Source: Streptomyces lasiicapitis
Lineage (GTDB): Bacteria > Actinomycetota > Actinomycetes > Streptomycetales > Streptomycetaceae
Assembly: GCF_014646335.1 (NCBI RefSeq)
Contig: NZ_BMNG01000022.1
Location: 48,983-112,982, forward strand
Length of the DNA stretch: 64,000 bases
Direction of reading: 5' to 3'
Under the pieces are notes generated by a model. That model was not told the origin of the DNA and did not search any database. It was given only the letters and a program-made list of their open reading frames with translations. Below are positions 42,898 through 51,249 of the stretch, piece after piece (positions within the stretch are counted from its first letter, which is position 1; every line of letters starts with the position of its first letter). A program made the position numbers and the translations under genes.

Positions 42898-43599
42898 TCA
42901 GCGCCCGGTCAGGCGCCTGGCGTTCTCCAGGTGGGCGGTGAGCCGCTCCTGGATGCGCACGGTGGCCTCGTCGAGCGCCTTGCGGGTGCGCCGCCCGCTG
43001 CTGTCGCCCGCCTCGAAGGGGTCTCCGAAGACCACGTCGACGCGGCTGCGCAGCGGCGGCAGGTGCCGTATCAGGCGCCCGTCGCGCTCCGTGCTGCCCA
43101 GTACGGCCACGGGGACGATCGGCGCCCCGGAGCGCACCGCGAAGTACGCGAGGCCCGCGCGCAGCGAGGCGAAGTCGCCGTCGCCCCGGGTGCCCTCGGG
43201 GAAGATCCCGAGGACGCCGCCCTCGCGCAGCACGGCGAGCGCGTCCGTGATCGCCGTGCGGTCGACCGTCGAGCGGTCGACCTGGAGCTGGCCGATGCCC
43301 CGCAGGAACGGGCCGAGCGGCCCGACGAACGCTTCCTTCTTGATCAGGAAGTGCGTCGGCCGGGGCGCCACGCCCATGACCATGGGACCGTCGACGTTGT
43401 GCGAGTGGTTCACGGCGAGGATCACCGGGCCGGCCGCGGGGACCCGCCAGGCGCCCAGGACGCGCGGCTTCCACAGGCCGTACATGAGGCCCACGCCGAT
43501 GCGTCGGCCGACGTCGGCGCCGCGTACGGAGGGAGCTGCACGCTCGGCGGAGGCCGCGTGCGCGGAGGCGGCTCCGCGCTCGCCGGGAACCTTGCTCAC
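42898..43599 (-). CDS. PlsC-type lysophospholipid/1-acylglycerol-3-phosphate acyltransferase
   Basis: The protein has 233 residues from the GTG at 43599 that overlaps the cmk stop (GTGA). It contains the acyltransferase HX4D motif (NHSHNVD, His65/Asp70), an FPEGTR motif at 133-138, and VPVAVLGS further on. It transfers an acyl chain to lysophosphatidate or a similar acceptor at the inner face of the membrane. A stretch of Ala/Arg at residues about 8-25 precedes an amphipathic helix. Translational coupling to cmk is a conserved actinobacterial arrangement. Confidence 0.92.
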   Translation of the reverse strand: MSKVPGERGAASAHAASAERAAPSVRGADVGRRIGVGLMYGLWKPRVLGAWRVPAAGPVILAVNHSHNVDGPMVMGVAPRPTHFLIKKEAFVGPLGPFLRGIGQLQVDRSTVDRTAITDALAVLREGGVLGIFPEGTRGDGDFASLRAGLAYFAVRSGAPIVPVAVLGSTERDGRLIRHLPPLRSRVDVVFGDPFEAGDSSGRRTRKALDEATVRIQERLTAHLENARRLTGR

Positions 43600-44300
43600 T
43601 TTCCGGCCCGCTTCTCCTCGACGAGCGTGACGACGCACTCGATGACCTGCTGCAGTGTGAGCTCGGTCGTGTCCACCTCGACCGCGTCGCCGGCCTTGGC
43701 CAGCGGGGAGGTCTTGCGGCTCGAGTCGGCGGCGTCCCGCTTGATGAGGGCCTCGCGGGTGGCGGAGACGTCGGCGCCCTTCAGCTCGCCGGAGCGGCGG
43801 GCGGCGCGGGCCTCCGGGGACGCCGTCAGGAAGATCTTGAGGTCGGCGTCGGGCAGCACCGTGGTGCCGATGTCACGGCCCTCGACGACGATGCCGTCCT
43901 GCGCGGCCGCGGCGATGGAGCGCTGCAGCTCGGTGATCCGCGTACGCACCTCGGGGACCGCGCTGACCGCGCTCACCTTGGACGTGACCTCGCCCGTGCG
44001 GATCGGGGCCGCGACGTCCGTGCCGTCGACGGTGATCGTCGGGGCGGCCGGGTCCGTGCCCGAGACGATCTCCGGCTTGCCCGCCGCGGCGGCGATGGCG
44101 GACGGGTCCGTGAGGTCGATGCCGTTGTGCACCATCCACCACGTGATCGCGCGGTACTGGGCGCCGGTGTCCAGGTAGCTCAGGCCGAGCTGGGCCGCGA
44201 CGGCCTTGGACGTGCTGGACTTCCCCGTGCCGGAGGGCCCGTCGATGGCGACGATCACGGGAGCCGGGCCTGCGGCGGAGGTGTTTTCCACGGATTCCAC
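43596..44300 (-). CDS. cmk: Cytidylate kinase
   Basis: The 234-residue enzyme phosphorylates CMP and dCMP using ATP. P-loop is GPSGTGKS at 21-28; NMP-binding residues include YLDTGAQYRAITWW; LID region is SPEARAARRSGELKG; and the conserved VEGRDIGTTVLPDADLKIFLTA is present. The start is GTG 44300 with GAAAGG about 12 nt upstream; GTG at 44291 is an alternative. It is coupled to the plsC-like gene downstream. A tyrA terminator separates it from the gene upstream. Confidence 0.96.
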   Translation of the reverse strand: MESVENTSAAGPAPVIVAIDGPSGTGKSSTSKAVAAQLGLSYLDTGAQYRAITWWMVHNGIDLTDPSAIAAAAGKPEIVSGTDPAAPTITVDGTDVAAPIRTGEVTSKVSAVSAVPEVRTRITELQRSIAAAAQDGIVVEGRDIGTTVLPDADLKIFLTASPEARAARRSGELKGADVSATREALIKRDAADSSRKTSPLAKAGDAVEVDTTELTLQQVIECVVTLVEEKRAGK

Positions 44301-44390
44301 GGGGAGCGGACACCTTTCTCGGTGCGGGGGACGGGGTGGGCGCCGATTCGGCGCCCCGCACAAGGTTACTGGCTCCCGGGCTTCCCTCTT

Positions 44391-44411
44391 GCGGCCCCTC
44401 GACAGGGCCGC
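44391..44411 (-). terminator. Hairpin terminator after tyrA
   Basis: GCGGCCC and GGGCCGC arms (7 bp) flank a 7-nt loop, 37 bp downstream of the prephenate dehydrogenase stop. Short arms, so moderate strength. Confidence 0.55.
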
Positions 44412-44447
44412 TCTCCGCTCCGTTCCCGGCCCCGCCCCCGCACGGCC

Positions 44448-45533
44448 TCACTGCCGCAGGGACCACCCGCGCTCGCGCAGCGCCGCCGCGAGCCCGGTCG
44501 CGGCCTGCGGCTCGACCATGAGCTGGACGAGGCCCGCCTGCTGGCCGGTGGCGTGCTCGATGCGGACGTCCTCCACGTTGACCCCGGCGCGCTCGGCGTC
44601 GGCGAAGATGCGGGCGAGCTGGCCGGGCTGGTCGTCGATGAGAACCGCCACGATCTCGTACGCGGTGGGGGCGGTGCCGTGCTTGCCGGGGACGCGGGCC
44701 TGCCCGGCGTTGCCCCGCCGCAGCACGCCCTCGACGCCCGCGGCGCCGTCCTGCCGCTTGGACTCGTCGGCCGACTGCAGGCCGCGCAGCGCGGTGACCG
44801 CCTCGTCCAGGTCGGCGGCGACCTCCGCGAGCAGGTCGGCGACCGGTCCTGGGTTGGCGGAGAGGATGTCGATCCACATCCGCGGGTCGGACGCCGCGAT
44901 CCGGGTGACGTCACGGATGCCCTGGCCACACAGGCGTACCGCCGTCTCCTCGGCGTTCTCCAGGCGGGCCGCGACCATGCTGGCGACGAGGTGCGGCATG
45001 TGGGAGACGAGCGCGACCGCCCGGTCGTGGGCGTCCGCGTCCATGACGACGGGCACGGCCCGGCACAGCGCGACCAGTTCGAGCGCGAGGTTCAGGACCT
45101 CGGTGTCGGTGTCCCGCGTCGGGGTGAGCACCCAGGGCCGCCCCTCGAAGAGGTCCGCCGAGGCGGCCAGGGGTCCGCTGCGCTCGCGGCCGGACATCGG
45201 GTGCGTACCGATGTACGCCGTCAGGTCGAGCCCGAGGGACTCCAGGTCGCGGCGTGGTCCGCCCTTGACGCTGGCCACGTCGAGGTAGCCGCGCGCGACC
45301 CCGCGCCGCATGGCGTCGGCGAGCGTGGCGGCGACGTGCGCCGGGGGCACCGCGACCAGGCACAGGTCGACGGGCCCGTCCGGGGCCTCGCTCGTGCCGG
45401 CACCGAGCGCGGCTGCGGTGCGCGCCTGCTCGGGGTCGTGGTCGGCGAGGTGGACGGTGACACCGCGGCGCGCCAGGGCCTGCGCGGCCGAGGTGCCGAT
45501 GAGGCCGGTGCCGATGACGAGGGCGGTTCTCAC
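44448..45533 (-). CDS. tyrA: Prephenate dehydrogenase with C-terminal ACT domain
   Basis: The 361-residue enzyme of tyrosine biosynthesis oxidatively decarboxylates prephenate to 4-hydroxyphenylpyruvate. N-terminal Rossmann motif is ALVIGTGLIGTSAAQAL; the catalytic His lies in IGTHPMSGRE; helical dimer domain has VSHMPHLVASMVAARL. Residues about 285-361 resemble an ACT regulatory domain (YEIVAVLIDDQPGQLARIFADAERAGVNVEDVRIEHA), so allosteric control by tyrosine is likely. The GTG start overlaps the aroH stop (GTGA). The next minus-strand gene, cmk, follows the terminator at 44391. Confidence 0.95.
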   Translation of the reverse strand: MRTALVIGTGLIGTSAAQALARRGVTVHLADHDPEQARTAAALGAGTSEAPDGPVDLCLVAVPPAHVAATLADAMRRGVARGYLDVASVKGGPRRDLESLGLDLTAYIGTHPMSGRERSGPLAASADLFEGRPWVLTPTRDTDTEVLNLALELVALCRAVPVVMDADAHDRAVALVSHMPHLVASMVAARLENAEETAVRLCGQGIRDVTRIAASDPRMWIDILSANPGPVADLLAEVAADLDEAVTALRGLQSADESKRQDGAAGVEGVLRRGNAGQARVPGKHGTAPTAYEIVAVLIDDQPGQLARIFADAERAGVNVEDVRIEHATGQQAGLVQLMVEPQAATGLAAALRERGWSLRQ

Positions 45534-45892
45534 TGGGCGATGTCCTTGCGAAGGGCGGCGGCCGCGCCGACGTAGACGTGGGAGATCTCGGACCGGGAGC
45601 GGCCCGACTCGATGTGGGCGAGCAGCCGCACGACGCGCGGCATGGCGCCTTCGATGTCCAGCTCCTGCGCACAGATCAGCGGTACGTCGGCGAGACCGAG
45701 GCCGCGCGCCGCGGCTGCCGGGAAGTCGCTGTGCAGGTCGGGGGTCGCCGTGAACCAGATGGAGATCAGGTCGTCGGCGGTGAGGCCGTTGCGTTCGAGG
45801 ACGGTCGTGAGGAGCTCACGGACCCGCTCGCTCATGTGGTCGGCCGTGTCCCGGTCCAGTTGGACGGCGCCCCGCACCGCTCGTACCGCCAC
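45530..45892 (-). CDS. aroH: Chorismate mutase, AroH type
   Basis: The 120-residue protein (MAVRAVRGAVQLDRDTADHMSERVRELL...) belongs to the Bacillus AroH fold, not the AroQ helical type. It rearranges chorismate to prephenate for tyrosine and phenylalanine. Conserved Arg in AVRGAVQ and the C-terminal SHVYVGAAAALRKD match. GTG 45892 has AGGAG 7 nt upstream. It is coupled to tyrA by the GTGA overlap, so prephenate is made and used by a linked pair. Confidence 0.93.
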   Translation of the reverse strand: MAVRAVRGAVQLDRDTADHMSERVRELLTTVLERNGLTADDLISIWFTATPDLHSDFPAAAARGLGLADVPLICAQELDIEGAMPRVVRLLAHIESGRSRSEISHVYVGAAAALRKDIAQ

Positions 45893-46010
45893 CGTGCTGC
45901 TCCTCGCTCGCGTGCGCTCTTCTTTCTGTACGGCAAGGGTAGTCAGGCCCCCGGACACGCGTGCACGGCGCCCGTCTGCCGAGACGGCCGCCGCGCACCT
46001 CGCGTCCGGC

Positions 46011-46436
46011 TCAGAGTTGCTGCTGGCGGATGATGTCCTCCAGGGACCCGGACGGCACCGCGCCGATGGGCGTCAGCTTGTCGACGGTCTCGGGCAGGAC
46101 CTGGGCGATCTGGTCCGCGGCCTGTTCGGGCGAGATGCCCGCCTGCTCGGCCGCCTGCTGGAGCGCGTCGTCGGGCACCGCCTGCCGGACCTGCTCGCCG
46201 GTCACCGGCTGGTTGTCGCCACTGCCCACCCACGACTGGGCCTGGTCGGTGAGCCCGGCCTTGGTCAGTCCGTCCAGGAGCCCGCCGAGCGGGTTGTTGC
46301 CGCCGCCGTTCTTGCTCATCAGTGCGCCGAGCAGCGCGCCGAGGATGTTGGCGCCGCCTCCGGACGCGGCCCCGCCCTGCTGGCCGCCCCCGCCGAGGAG
46401 GCCGCCCAGAAGACCGCCCAGATCGTTACCCGCCAT
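46011..46436 (-). CDS. YidB-family (DUF937) protein
   Basis: The 141-residue protein is Gly-rich at the N-terminus (GGLLGGLLGGGGQQGGAASGGGANILGALL...), followed by a helical domain GEQVRQAVPDDALQQAAEQAGISPEQAADQIAQVLPETVDKLTPIGAVP, which matches DUF937/YidB. The family is of unknown function, and the helical part recalls DNA-binding-like or chaperone-like folds. No signal peptide. It is divergent from the gene at 46653 across 216 bp with no further feature seen. Confidence 0.85.
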   Translation of the reverse strand: MAGNDLGGLLGGLLGGGGQQGGAASGGGANILGALLGALMSKNGGGNNPLGGLLDGLTKAGLTDQAQSWVGSGDNQPVTGEQVRQAVPDDALQQAAEQAGISPEQAADQIAQVLPETVDKLTPIGAVPSGSLEDIIRQQQL

Positions 46437-46652
46437 GGTCGTACTGCCTTTCGGTTCAGTGGCCGGGCCCCGCCCGCGGGGGCAGGGGCCCCGGACCCTG
46501 CCAATGTCACCCGCAGCGACGCGCCCCGCCACTTGGAGCAACCGGCGCGAGACCCACCCGCACCACGGGCGCACAGCCTCCGTGCGCCCCTGGACGCCGG
46601 GGTGCGGGTCGGCTTGCATGGAGAGGCAGTCCACGCGCCTCGGGGGGCACGT

Positions 46653-47351
46653 ATGAAGCGCTCAGGACCCTTGTTCACGCTGCTCGCGGGGCTCGTGTTG
46701 GCCCTGTTCATGCTGTCGGTCAACGCGACGACGGGGACGGGCAGTTCGTCGTACTCGGACGCCCCGTCCGGCACGTCCGAACCGACCGCGTCACCCACCA
46801 CCGGCGCCCCGGGCGACCGTCCGAAGCCCGGCCGCACCGCCACCCCCACGCCTTCTCCCACACCCACGAAGAAGCCCCCGGCCGACGGCCGGTACACGGG
46901 CCGGACGGACGACGACTCGGCCTCGGTCGCCATCACGCTCCGTGACGGCGAGGCGGTGGCGTATTTCTGCGACGGCCGCGCCACGGAGTCCTGGCTGAAG
47001 GGCGACGTCGAGGACGACGGGTCGATGCGCCTGACCGGCAAGCACGGCGCGAAGCTCGACGGCCGGCTCACCGGCGACGGCGCCAGGATCGGCGGCACCG
47101 TCGAGATCCGCGGGAAGTCGTGGAAGTTCACCGCCCCGAGGGCCAAGAAGCCGTCCGGTCTCTACCGCGCGACGAGCGAGGTGCGCGGCGAGAAGGTCGA
47201 CGGCGGCTGGATCGTCCAGCCCGACGGCAGCCAGGTCGGCATCCTCACCCGCGACGGCGAGCCCGCGAAGGCCCCCCGGCTCGACCCGGACACCGGCACC
47301 GTCGTCCTGGACGACGGCGGCCGCCTCACCGCCCGCCCCGTCGTGCCCTGA
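46653..47351 (+). CDS. Secreted or membrane-anchored hypothetical protein
   Basis: The protein has 232 residues. An N-terminal hydrophobic segment (LFTLLAGLVLALFMLSVNA, residues 7-26) is a signal peptide or anchor, and a Ser/Thr/Pro-rich linker runs to about 75. A globular domain of about 155 residues follows (DSASVAITLRDGEAVAYFCDGRATESWLKGDVEDDGSMRLTGKHGAKLDGRLTGD...). The linker looks like a cell-wall-spanning spacer. Family unrecognised. It starts the plus-strand group that also has the DUF6529/Rieske pair. Confidence 0.7.
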   Translation: MKRSGPLFTLLAGLVLALFMLSVNATTGTGSSSYSDAPSGTSEPTASPTTGAPGDRPKPGRTATPTPSPTPTKKPPADGRYTGRTDDDSASVAITLRDGEAVAYFCDGRATESWLKGDVEDDGSMRLTGKHGAKLDGRLTGDGARIGGTVEIRGKSWKFTAPRAKKPSGLYRATSEVRGEKVDGGWIVQPDGSQVGILTRDGEPAKAPRLDPDTGTVVLDDGGRLTARPVVP

Positions 47352-47424
47352 GCACCCCGGCCGCCGCACCCCGCACCCCACACGCCCCGGCCCGCATCCG
47401 CCCGCCCCCGACCCGGGAGGCCCC

Positions 47425-48018
47425 ATGAGCGTCGACCCGAACGCCCCCACCCAGGGCGGTTTCCCCGTGCCGCCGCACGCGGGCGGCCCGCCCCGCCCGC
47501 ACCCGGCCCGCTATCTGGTGCCCGCGCTCGTCGCGGCCGCCGTCGCGGTCGGCCTCGGGGCGTACGGAAAAGTCCACGACCCCGAGGGCACCGCCTTCAA
47601 CCTGGCGGGCTTCAGCAGCACCAGCGCCGTCAAGTCCTGGCTCGGCACGACCGCGCTCGGCTTCGCGCTGCTCCAGGTCGTCTCGGCCCTCATGGTGTAC
47701 GGCAGGCTGCCGGGCCCGTCCTGGTCGGCGGGGCTGCACCGCTGGTCGGGCCGGATCGCGTTCCTGGTGGCGGTGCCGGTCGCGGTGCACTGCCTCTACG
47801 CCCTCGGCTACCAGACGTACTCCACGCGCGTGCTGTGGCACTCGCTCCTCGGCTGCTTCTTCTTCGGCGCGTTCAGCGCCAAGATGCTGCTGCTCCGCTC
47901 GGAGAAGCTGCCCGGCTGGCTGCTGCCGGTGGTGGGCGGGCTTGTCTTCGCGGTGCTCACGGTGGTGTGGCTGACGTCGGCGCTGTGGTTCTTCCGTACG
48001 TTCGGAGTGACGACGTGA
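47425..48018 (+). CDS. DUF6529-type multi-TM protein
   Basis: The 197-residue protein has five TM helices (first at about 28-48) after a Pro/Gly-rich cytoplasmic tail. Histidines in helices or at their ends (GLHRWSG, AVHCLY, LWHSLLG) are spaced like haem or quinone ligands in b-type cytochromes. GGGAGG precedes the ATG. It is coupled by a GTGA overlap to the Rieske protein gene. I infer a two-component membrane electron-transfer module with an unknown partner. Confidence 0.75.
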   Translation: MSVDPNAPTQGGFPVPPHAGGPPRPHPARYLVPALVAAAVAVGLGAYGKVHDPEGTAFNLAGFSSTSAVKSWLGTTALGFALLQVVSALMVYGRLPGPSWSAGLHRWSGRIAFLVAVPVAVHCLYALGYQTYSTRVLWHSLLGCFFFGAFSAKMLLLRSEKLPGWLLPVVGGLVFAVLTVVWLTSALWFFRTFGVTT

Positions 48019-48503
48019 GCGGCGGGCGGCGGGCGCCGGGGCGCCCCACACGGCGTACGGCGCTCGCGGCCGGTGCGCTGGCCGCCGCAGCGGCGACCGG
48101 GTGCGCGAAGTACGGCGACGAGGGCGCGGCGGACCCGGAGCCGCCGCCCGGCGCCCCGGACGCCGCCGAGTCCTCGCCCGCCTCGCCGGGTGCGAGCGGG
48201 AAGAAGCCGCCCGCCGGTCCCGAGCTGGCGAGGACCGCCGACATCCCGGTCGGCGGCGGCAAGGTCTTCGGCGCCGAGAAGGTCGTCGTGACGCAGCCCG
48301 CCGAGGGCGAGTTCAAGGCCTTCTCGTCGGTGTGCACGCACCAGGGCTGCACGGTGCGCGAGGTCGACGGCGGCACCATCAACTGCCCGTGCCACGGCAG
48401 CAGGTTCCGGGTCGCGGACGGGGCGGTCGCGGGCGGCCCTGCGCCGCGCCCGCTGCCGCCGCGGGACATCGCCGTACGCGGAAATTCGATCCGTCTCACC
48501 TGA
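48015..48503 (+). CDS. Rieske [2Fe-2S] lipoprotein with Tat-like signal
   Basis: This 162-residue protein starts at GTG 48015, overlapping the upstream stop. The N-terminus RRTALAAGALAAAAATGCAK has twin Arg and a lipobox-like Cys, suggesting a Tat-exported lipoprotein. Its Rieske domain has ligands CTHQGC and CPCHGSRF, so the cluster is bound by two Cys and two His. It likely passes electrons outside the membrane to or from the DUF6529 protein. It is shorter than the Rieske subunit of the bc complex. Confidence 0.88.
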   Translation: MSGGRRAPGRPTRRTALAAGALAAAAATGCAKYGDEGAADPEPPPGAPDAAESSPASPGASGKKPPAGPELARTADIPVGGGKVFGAEKVVVTQPAEGEFKAFSSVCTHQGCTVREVDGGTINCPCHGSRFRVADGAVAGGPAPRPLPPRDIAVRGNSIRLT

Positions 48504-48525
48504 CGAACGCCGTACGCTCCCGGGC

Positions 48526-49260
48526 ATGAACACACCGCCGGGCCCGCAGGACACCCTCGACCCCCAGGGCGCGCCGCGCCCGCACGACCTGGTGCGCGAT
48601 CACACGATCTACGCCTGTGTCATGGGTTCGCGGGCCTTCGGCCTGGCCACCGACGACAGCGACACCGACCGCCGCGGCGTCTTCCTCGCGCCGACCCCGC
48701 TGTTCTGGCGCTTCGAGAAGCCGCCGACGCACGTGGACGGGCCGGCCGACGAACAGTTCAGCTGGGAGCTGGAACGCTTCTGCGAGCTCGCCCTGCGCGC
48801 CAACCCGAACATCCTGGAGTGCCTGCACTCCCCGCTCGTCGAGCACGCCACCGACACCGGCCGCGAACTGCTCGCGCTGCGCGCCGCGTTCCTGTCCCGC
48901 CAGGCCCACGAGACCTTCGCGGGCTACTCCTTCAGCCAGCGCAAGAAGCTCGACCAGGACGTACGCGCCTACGGCGTCCCGCGCTGGAAGCACGCCATGC
49001 ACCTGCTGCGGCTGCTCACGTCGTGCCGCGACCTGCTGCGCACCGGCGAGCTGACGATCGACGTCGGCGACCAACGCGAGCCGCTGCTCGCGGTCAAGCG
49101 GGGCGAGGTGCCCTGGGCCGAGGTGGAGTCCTGGATGGCCCGGCTCGCGGCGGAAGCCGAAACGGCGGCGGCCCGGTCTCCGCTACCGCCGGAGCCGGAC
49201 CGCCGCCGTGTCGAGGACTTCCTGTTCCGGGTGCGACGGGATTCGGCGCTCCAGAACTGA
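48526..49260 (+). CDS. Nucleotidyltransferase-like protein
   Basis: The product has 244 residues. Residues about 30-55 (YACVMGSRAFGLATDDSDTDRRGVFLAP) show the G-S-x-A-x-G-L...S-D-x-D motif of pol-beta nucleotidyltransferases. It continues with YSFSQRKKLDQDVRAYGVPRWKHAMHLLRLL, typical of the YcgL/DUF4269-like predicted transferases. Substrate and target are unknown; related proteins transfer nucleotides to proteins or small molecules. ATG 22 bp after the Rieske stop, so it may share the transcript. It is convergent with rluB. Confidence 0.8.
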   Translation: MNTPPGPQDTLDPQGAPRPHDLVRDHTIYACVMGSRAFGLATDDSDTDRRGVFLAPTPLFWRFEKPPTHVDGPADEQFSWELERFCELALRANPNILECLHSPLVEHATDTGRELLALRAAFLSRQAHETFAGYSFSQRKKLDQDVRAYGVPRWKHAMHLLRLLTSCRDLLRTGELTIDVGDQREPLLAVKRGEVPWAEVESWMARLAAEAETAAARSPLPPEPDRRRVEDFLFRVRRDSALQN

Positions 49261-49296
49261 GAGCCTGCCTTTGAACCCCCGCCGCACCCGTGCGTC

Positions 49297-50556
49297 CTAC
49301 AGGTCGACTTCCTTCATCAGCATGCCGACCTCGGTGTTGGACAGGCGGCGCAGCCAGCCCGACTTCTGGTCGCCGAGGGTGATCGGGCCGAAGGCGACGC
49401 GCACCAGCTTGTCGACGGGGAACCCGGCCTCGGCGAGCATGCGGCGCACGATGTGCTTGCGGCCCTCGTGCAGGGTCACCTCGACCAGGTAGTTCTTGCC
49501 GGTCTGCTCGACGACGCGGAAGTGGTCCGCCTTCGCGTACCCGTCCTCCAGCTGGATGCCGTCCTTGAGCTGCTTGCCCAGGTCGCGCGGGATCGGGCCG
49601 ACGATGTGCGCGAGGTAGACCTTCTTCACGCCGTACTTCGGGTGGGTCAGGCGGTGGGCCAGCTCACCGTGGTTGGTGAGCAGGATGACGCCCTCGGTCT
49701 CGGTGTCGAGCCGGCCGACGTGGAACAGGCGCGTCTCACGGTTGTTCGTGTAGTCGCCGAGGCACTGGCGCCCTTCGTTGTCCTCCATGGTGGAGACGAC
49801 ACCGGCGGGCTTGTTCAGCGCGAAGAACTGGTACGACTGCGTGGCCACGGTCAGGCCGTCGACCTTGATCTCGTCCTTCTCCGGGTCGACGCGCAGGCCC
49901 TGCTCCATGACGATCTCGCCGTTGACCTCGACGCGGGCCTCGTCGACCAGCTCCTCGCAGGCACGCCGCGAGCCGTAGCCCGCGCGGGCGAGGATCTTCT
50001 GCAGCCGCTCGCCCTCCTGCTCGGCGCCGGGGAAGGTCTTGGGCGGGCTGACCTTCGGCTTGCCCGCGTACCGCTCGCGGTTACGCTCCTCGGCCCGCGT
50101 CTCGTACTCGCGCGAGTACGCCGGGGCCGGGCGGCCGCGACCGGCGCCGCGCTGCTCCTGGCCGCGCTTGGGGCCGCCCTTGGCCCCGCCGCGCGCCGAG
50201 GCGCCGCGGCCCGACTTCGGGCCTTCGTGGGTGCCGCCGGGGCCCACGTCGTAGCGACGCTCCTCGGGGCGGGGCTTGCTGGGGCGGCCGCTGCCCTGCT
50301 TGTCGTCGCGGTCGTTGCCGGCGCCGCGGAAGTTCCCACGGGCGCCGCCGCCACCGCTGTCGCCGCGGCCACCGCCCGTGGGACGACCGCCGCTGTTACT
50401 GCGGCCGCCACCGCCACCGCCACCGCTGGGGCGACCGCCGCTGTTGCCGCGACCGCCACCGCTGGGGCGGCCGCCACTGTTGCCGCGGCCGCCGCTGTTG
50501 CCACCACGGCTCCCGCCGTTGTTTCCGCTGCTGTTCCTGCCGCTGCTGCTTCGCAT
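49297..50556 (-). CDS. rluB: rRNA pseudouridine synthase (RluB type) with Gly/Arg-rich extension
   Basis: The protein has 419 residues from ATG 50556 (TTG 50559 is one codon upstream). The N-terminal 180 residues are low complexity (GGR/SGG repeats then basic segments). An S4 RNA-binding domain follows (ERLQKILARAGYGSRRACEELVDEARVEVNG), then the RluB/RsuA catalytic domain, with Asp in GRLDTETEGVILLTNHG. It converts a uridine of 23S rRNA to pseudouridine. The disordered Arg-Gly tail could bind RNA. It is 12 bp after scpB in a minus-strand operon. Confidence 0.93.
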   Translation of the reverse strand: MRSSSGRNSSGNNGGSRGGNSGGRGNSGGRPSGGGRGNSGGRPSGGGGGGGRSNSGGRPTGGGRGDSGGGGARGNFRGAGNDRDDKQGSGRPSKPRPEERRYDVGPGGTHEGPKSGRGASARGGAKGGPKRGQEQRGAGRGRPAPAYSREYETRAEERNRERYAGKPKVSPPKTFPGAEQEGERLQKILARAGYGSRRACEELVDEARVEVNGEIVMEQGLRVDPEKDEIKVDGLTVATQSYQFFALNKPAGVVSTMEDNEGRQCLGDYTNNRETRLFHVGRLDTETEGVILLTNHGELAHRLTHPKYGVKKVYLAHIVGPIPRDLGKQLKDGIQLEDGYAKADHFRVVEQTGKNYLVEVTLHEGRKHIVRRMLAEAGFPVDKLVRVAFGPITLGDQKSGWLRRLSNTEVGMLMKEVDL

Positions 50557-50568
50557 CAAATGTCCGTC

Positions 50569-51249
50569 TTAGTCGTCTGCGTCCTCGTAACCCGGCGCAT
50601 CGGGTGCGTCCGGGTCGAACGACGGGACACCCTCCAGGGTCTCCCCCTCGATCGCGTCCGCCTCGGGGAGGAAGGGCGCGAGCTCGGGGAGCTCGTCCAG
50701 GCCGCGCAGGCCCATCCGCTCCAGGAAGTAGTTCGTCGTCCTGTACAGGATCGCACCTGTTTCGGGTTCCGCGCCCGCCTCCTCCACCAGACCCCGCTGG
50801 AGGAGGGTCCGCATGACCCCGTCACAGTTCACTCCGCGCACCGCGGAGACCCGCGAGCGGCTGACCGGCTGGCGGTAGGCGACGACGGCGAGCGTCTCCA
50901 GGGCCGCCTGGGTGAGCCGGGCGTGCTGCCCGTCCAGGACGAAGCCCTCGACCGCCGGCGCGTACGCGGGGCGCGTGTAGTACCGCCAGCCGCCCGCGAC
51001 CAGGCGCAGCTCGAAGCCGCGGCCCTGCACGGTGTACTCGTCGGCGAGCTCCCGCAGCGCGTCGGCGACGGCCCGCCGCGGCCGCTGCAGGATCTTGGCC
51101 AGGTGCTCCTCGGTCGCGGGCTCGTCCACGACCATGAGGACGGCCTCCAGGGCGGGCTTGAGGTCGAGCCCGGCGACTGCGGACCCGAGGTCGCCCACGG
51201 GGCTCCCGGAACTGTCCTCCGCACTGTTCTGGGTGGACACAGCACTCAC
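50569..51249 (-). CDS. scpB: Segregation and condensation protein B
   Basis: The 226-residue protein has two winged-helix domains (EAVLMVVDEPATEEHLAKILQRPRRAVADALRELADEY; AALETLAVVAYRQPVSRSRVSAVRGVNCDGVMRTLLQRGLVEE) and an acidic C-terminal tail. It binds ScpA and modulates the SMC condensin complex that compacts and segregates the chromosome. GTG 51249 overlaps the scpA stop (GTGA). Confidence 0.96.
   Translation of the reverse strand: MSAVSTQNSAEDSSGSPVGDLGSAVAGLDLKPALEAVLMVVDEPATEEHLAKILQRPRRAVADALRELADEYTVQGRGFELRLVAGGWRYYTRPAYAPAVEGFVLDGQHARLTQAALETLAVVAYRQPVSRSRVSAVRGVNCDGVMRTLLQRGLVEEAGAEPETGAILYRTTNYFLERMGLRGLDELPELAPFLPEADAIEGETLEGVPSFDPDAPDAPGYEDADD

Noticed and set aside
50276..50520. 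CRISPR-like tandem repeat in the rluB region
   Set aside because: The GGC/CCGCCGC-rich repeats encode the Gly/Arg-rich N-terminal arm of RluB and have no spacer structure.
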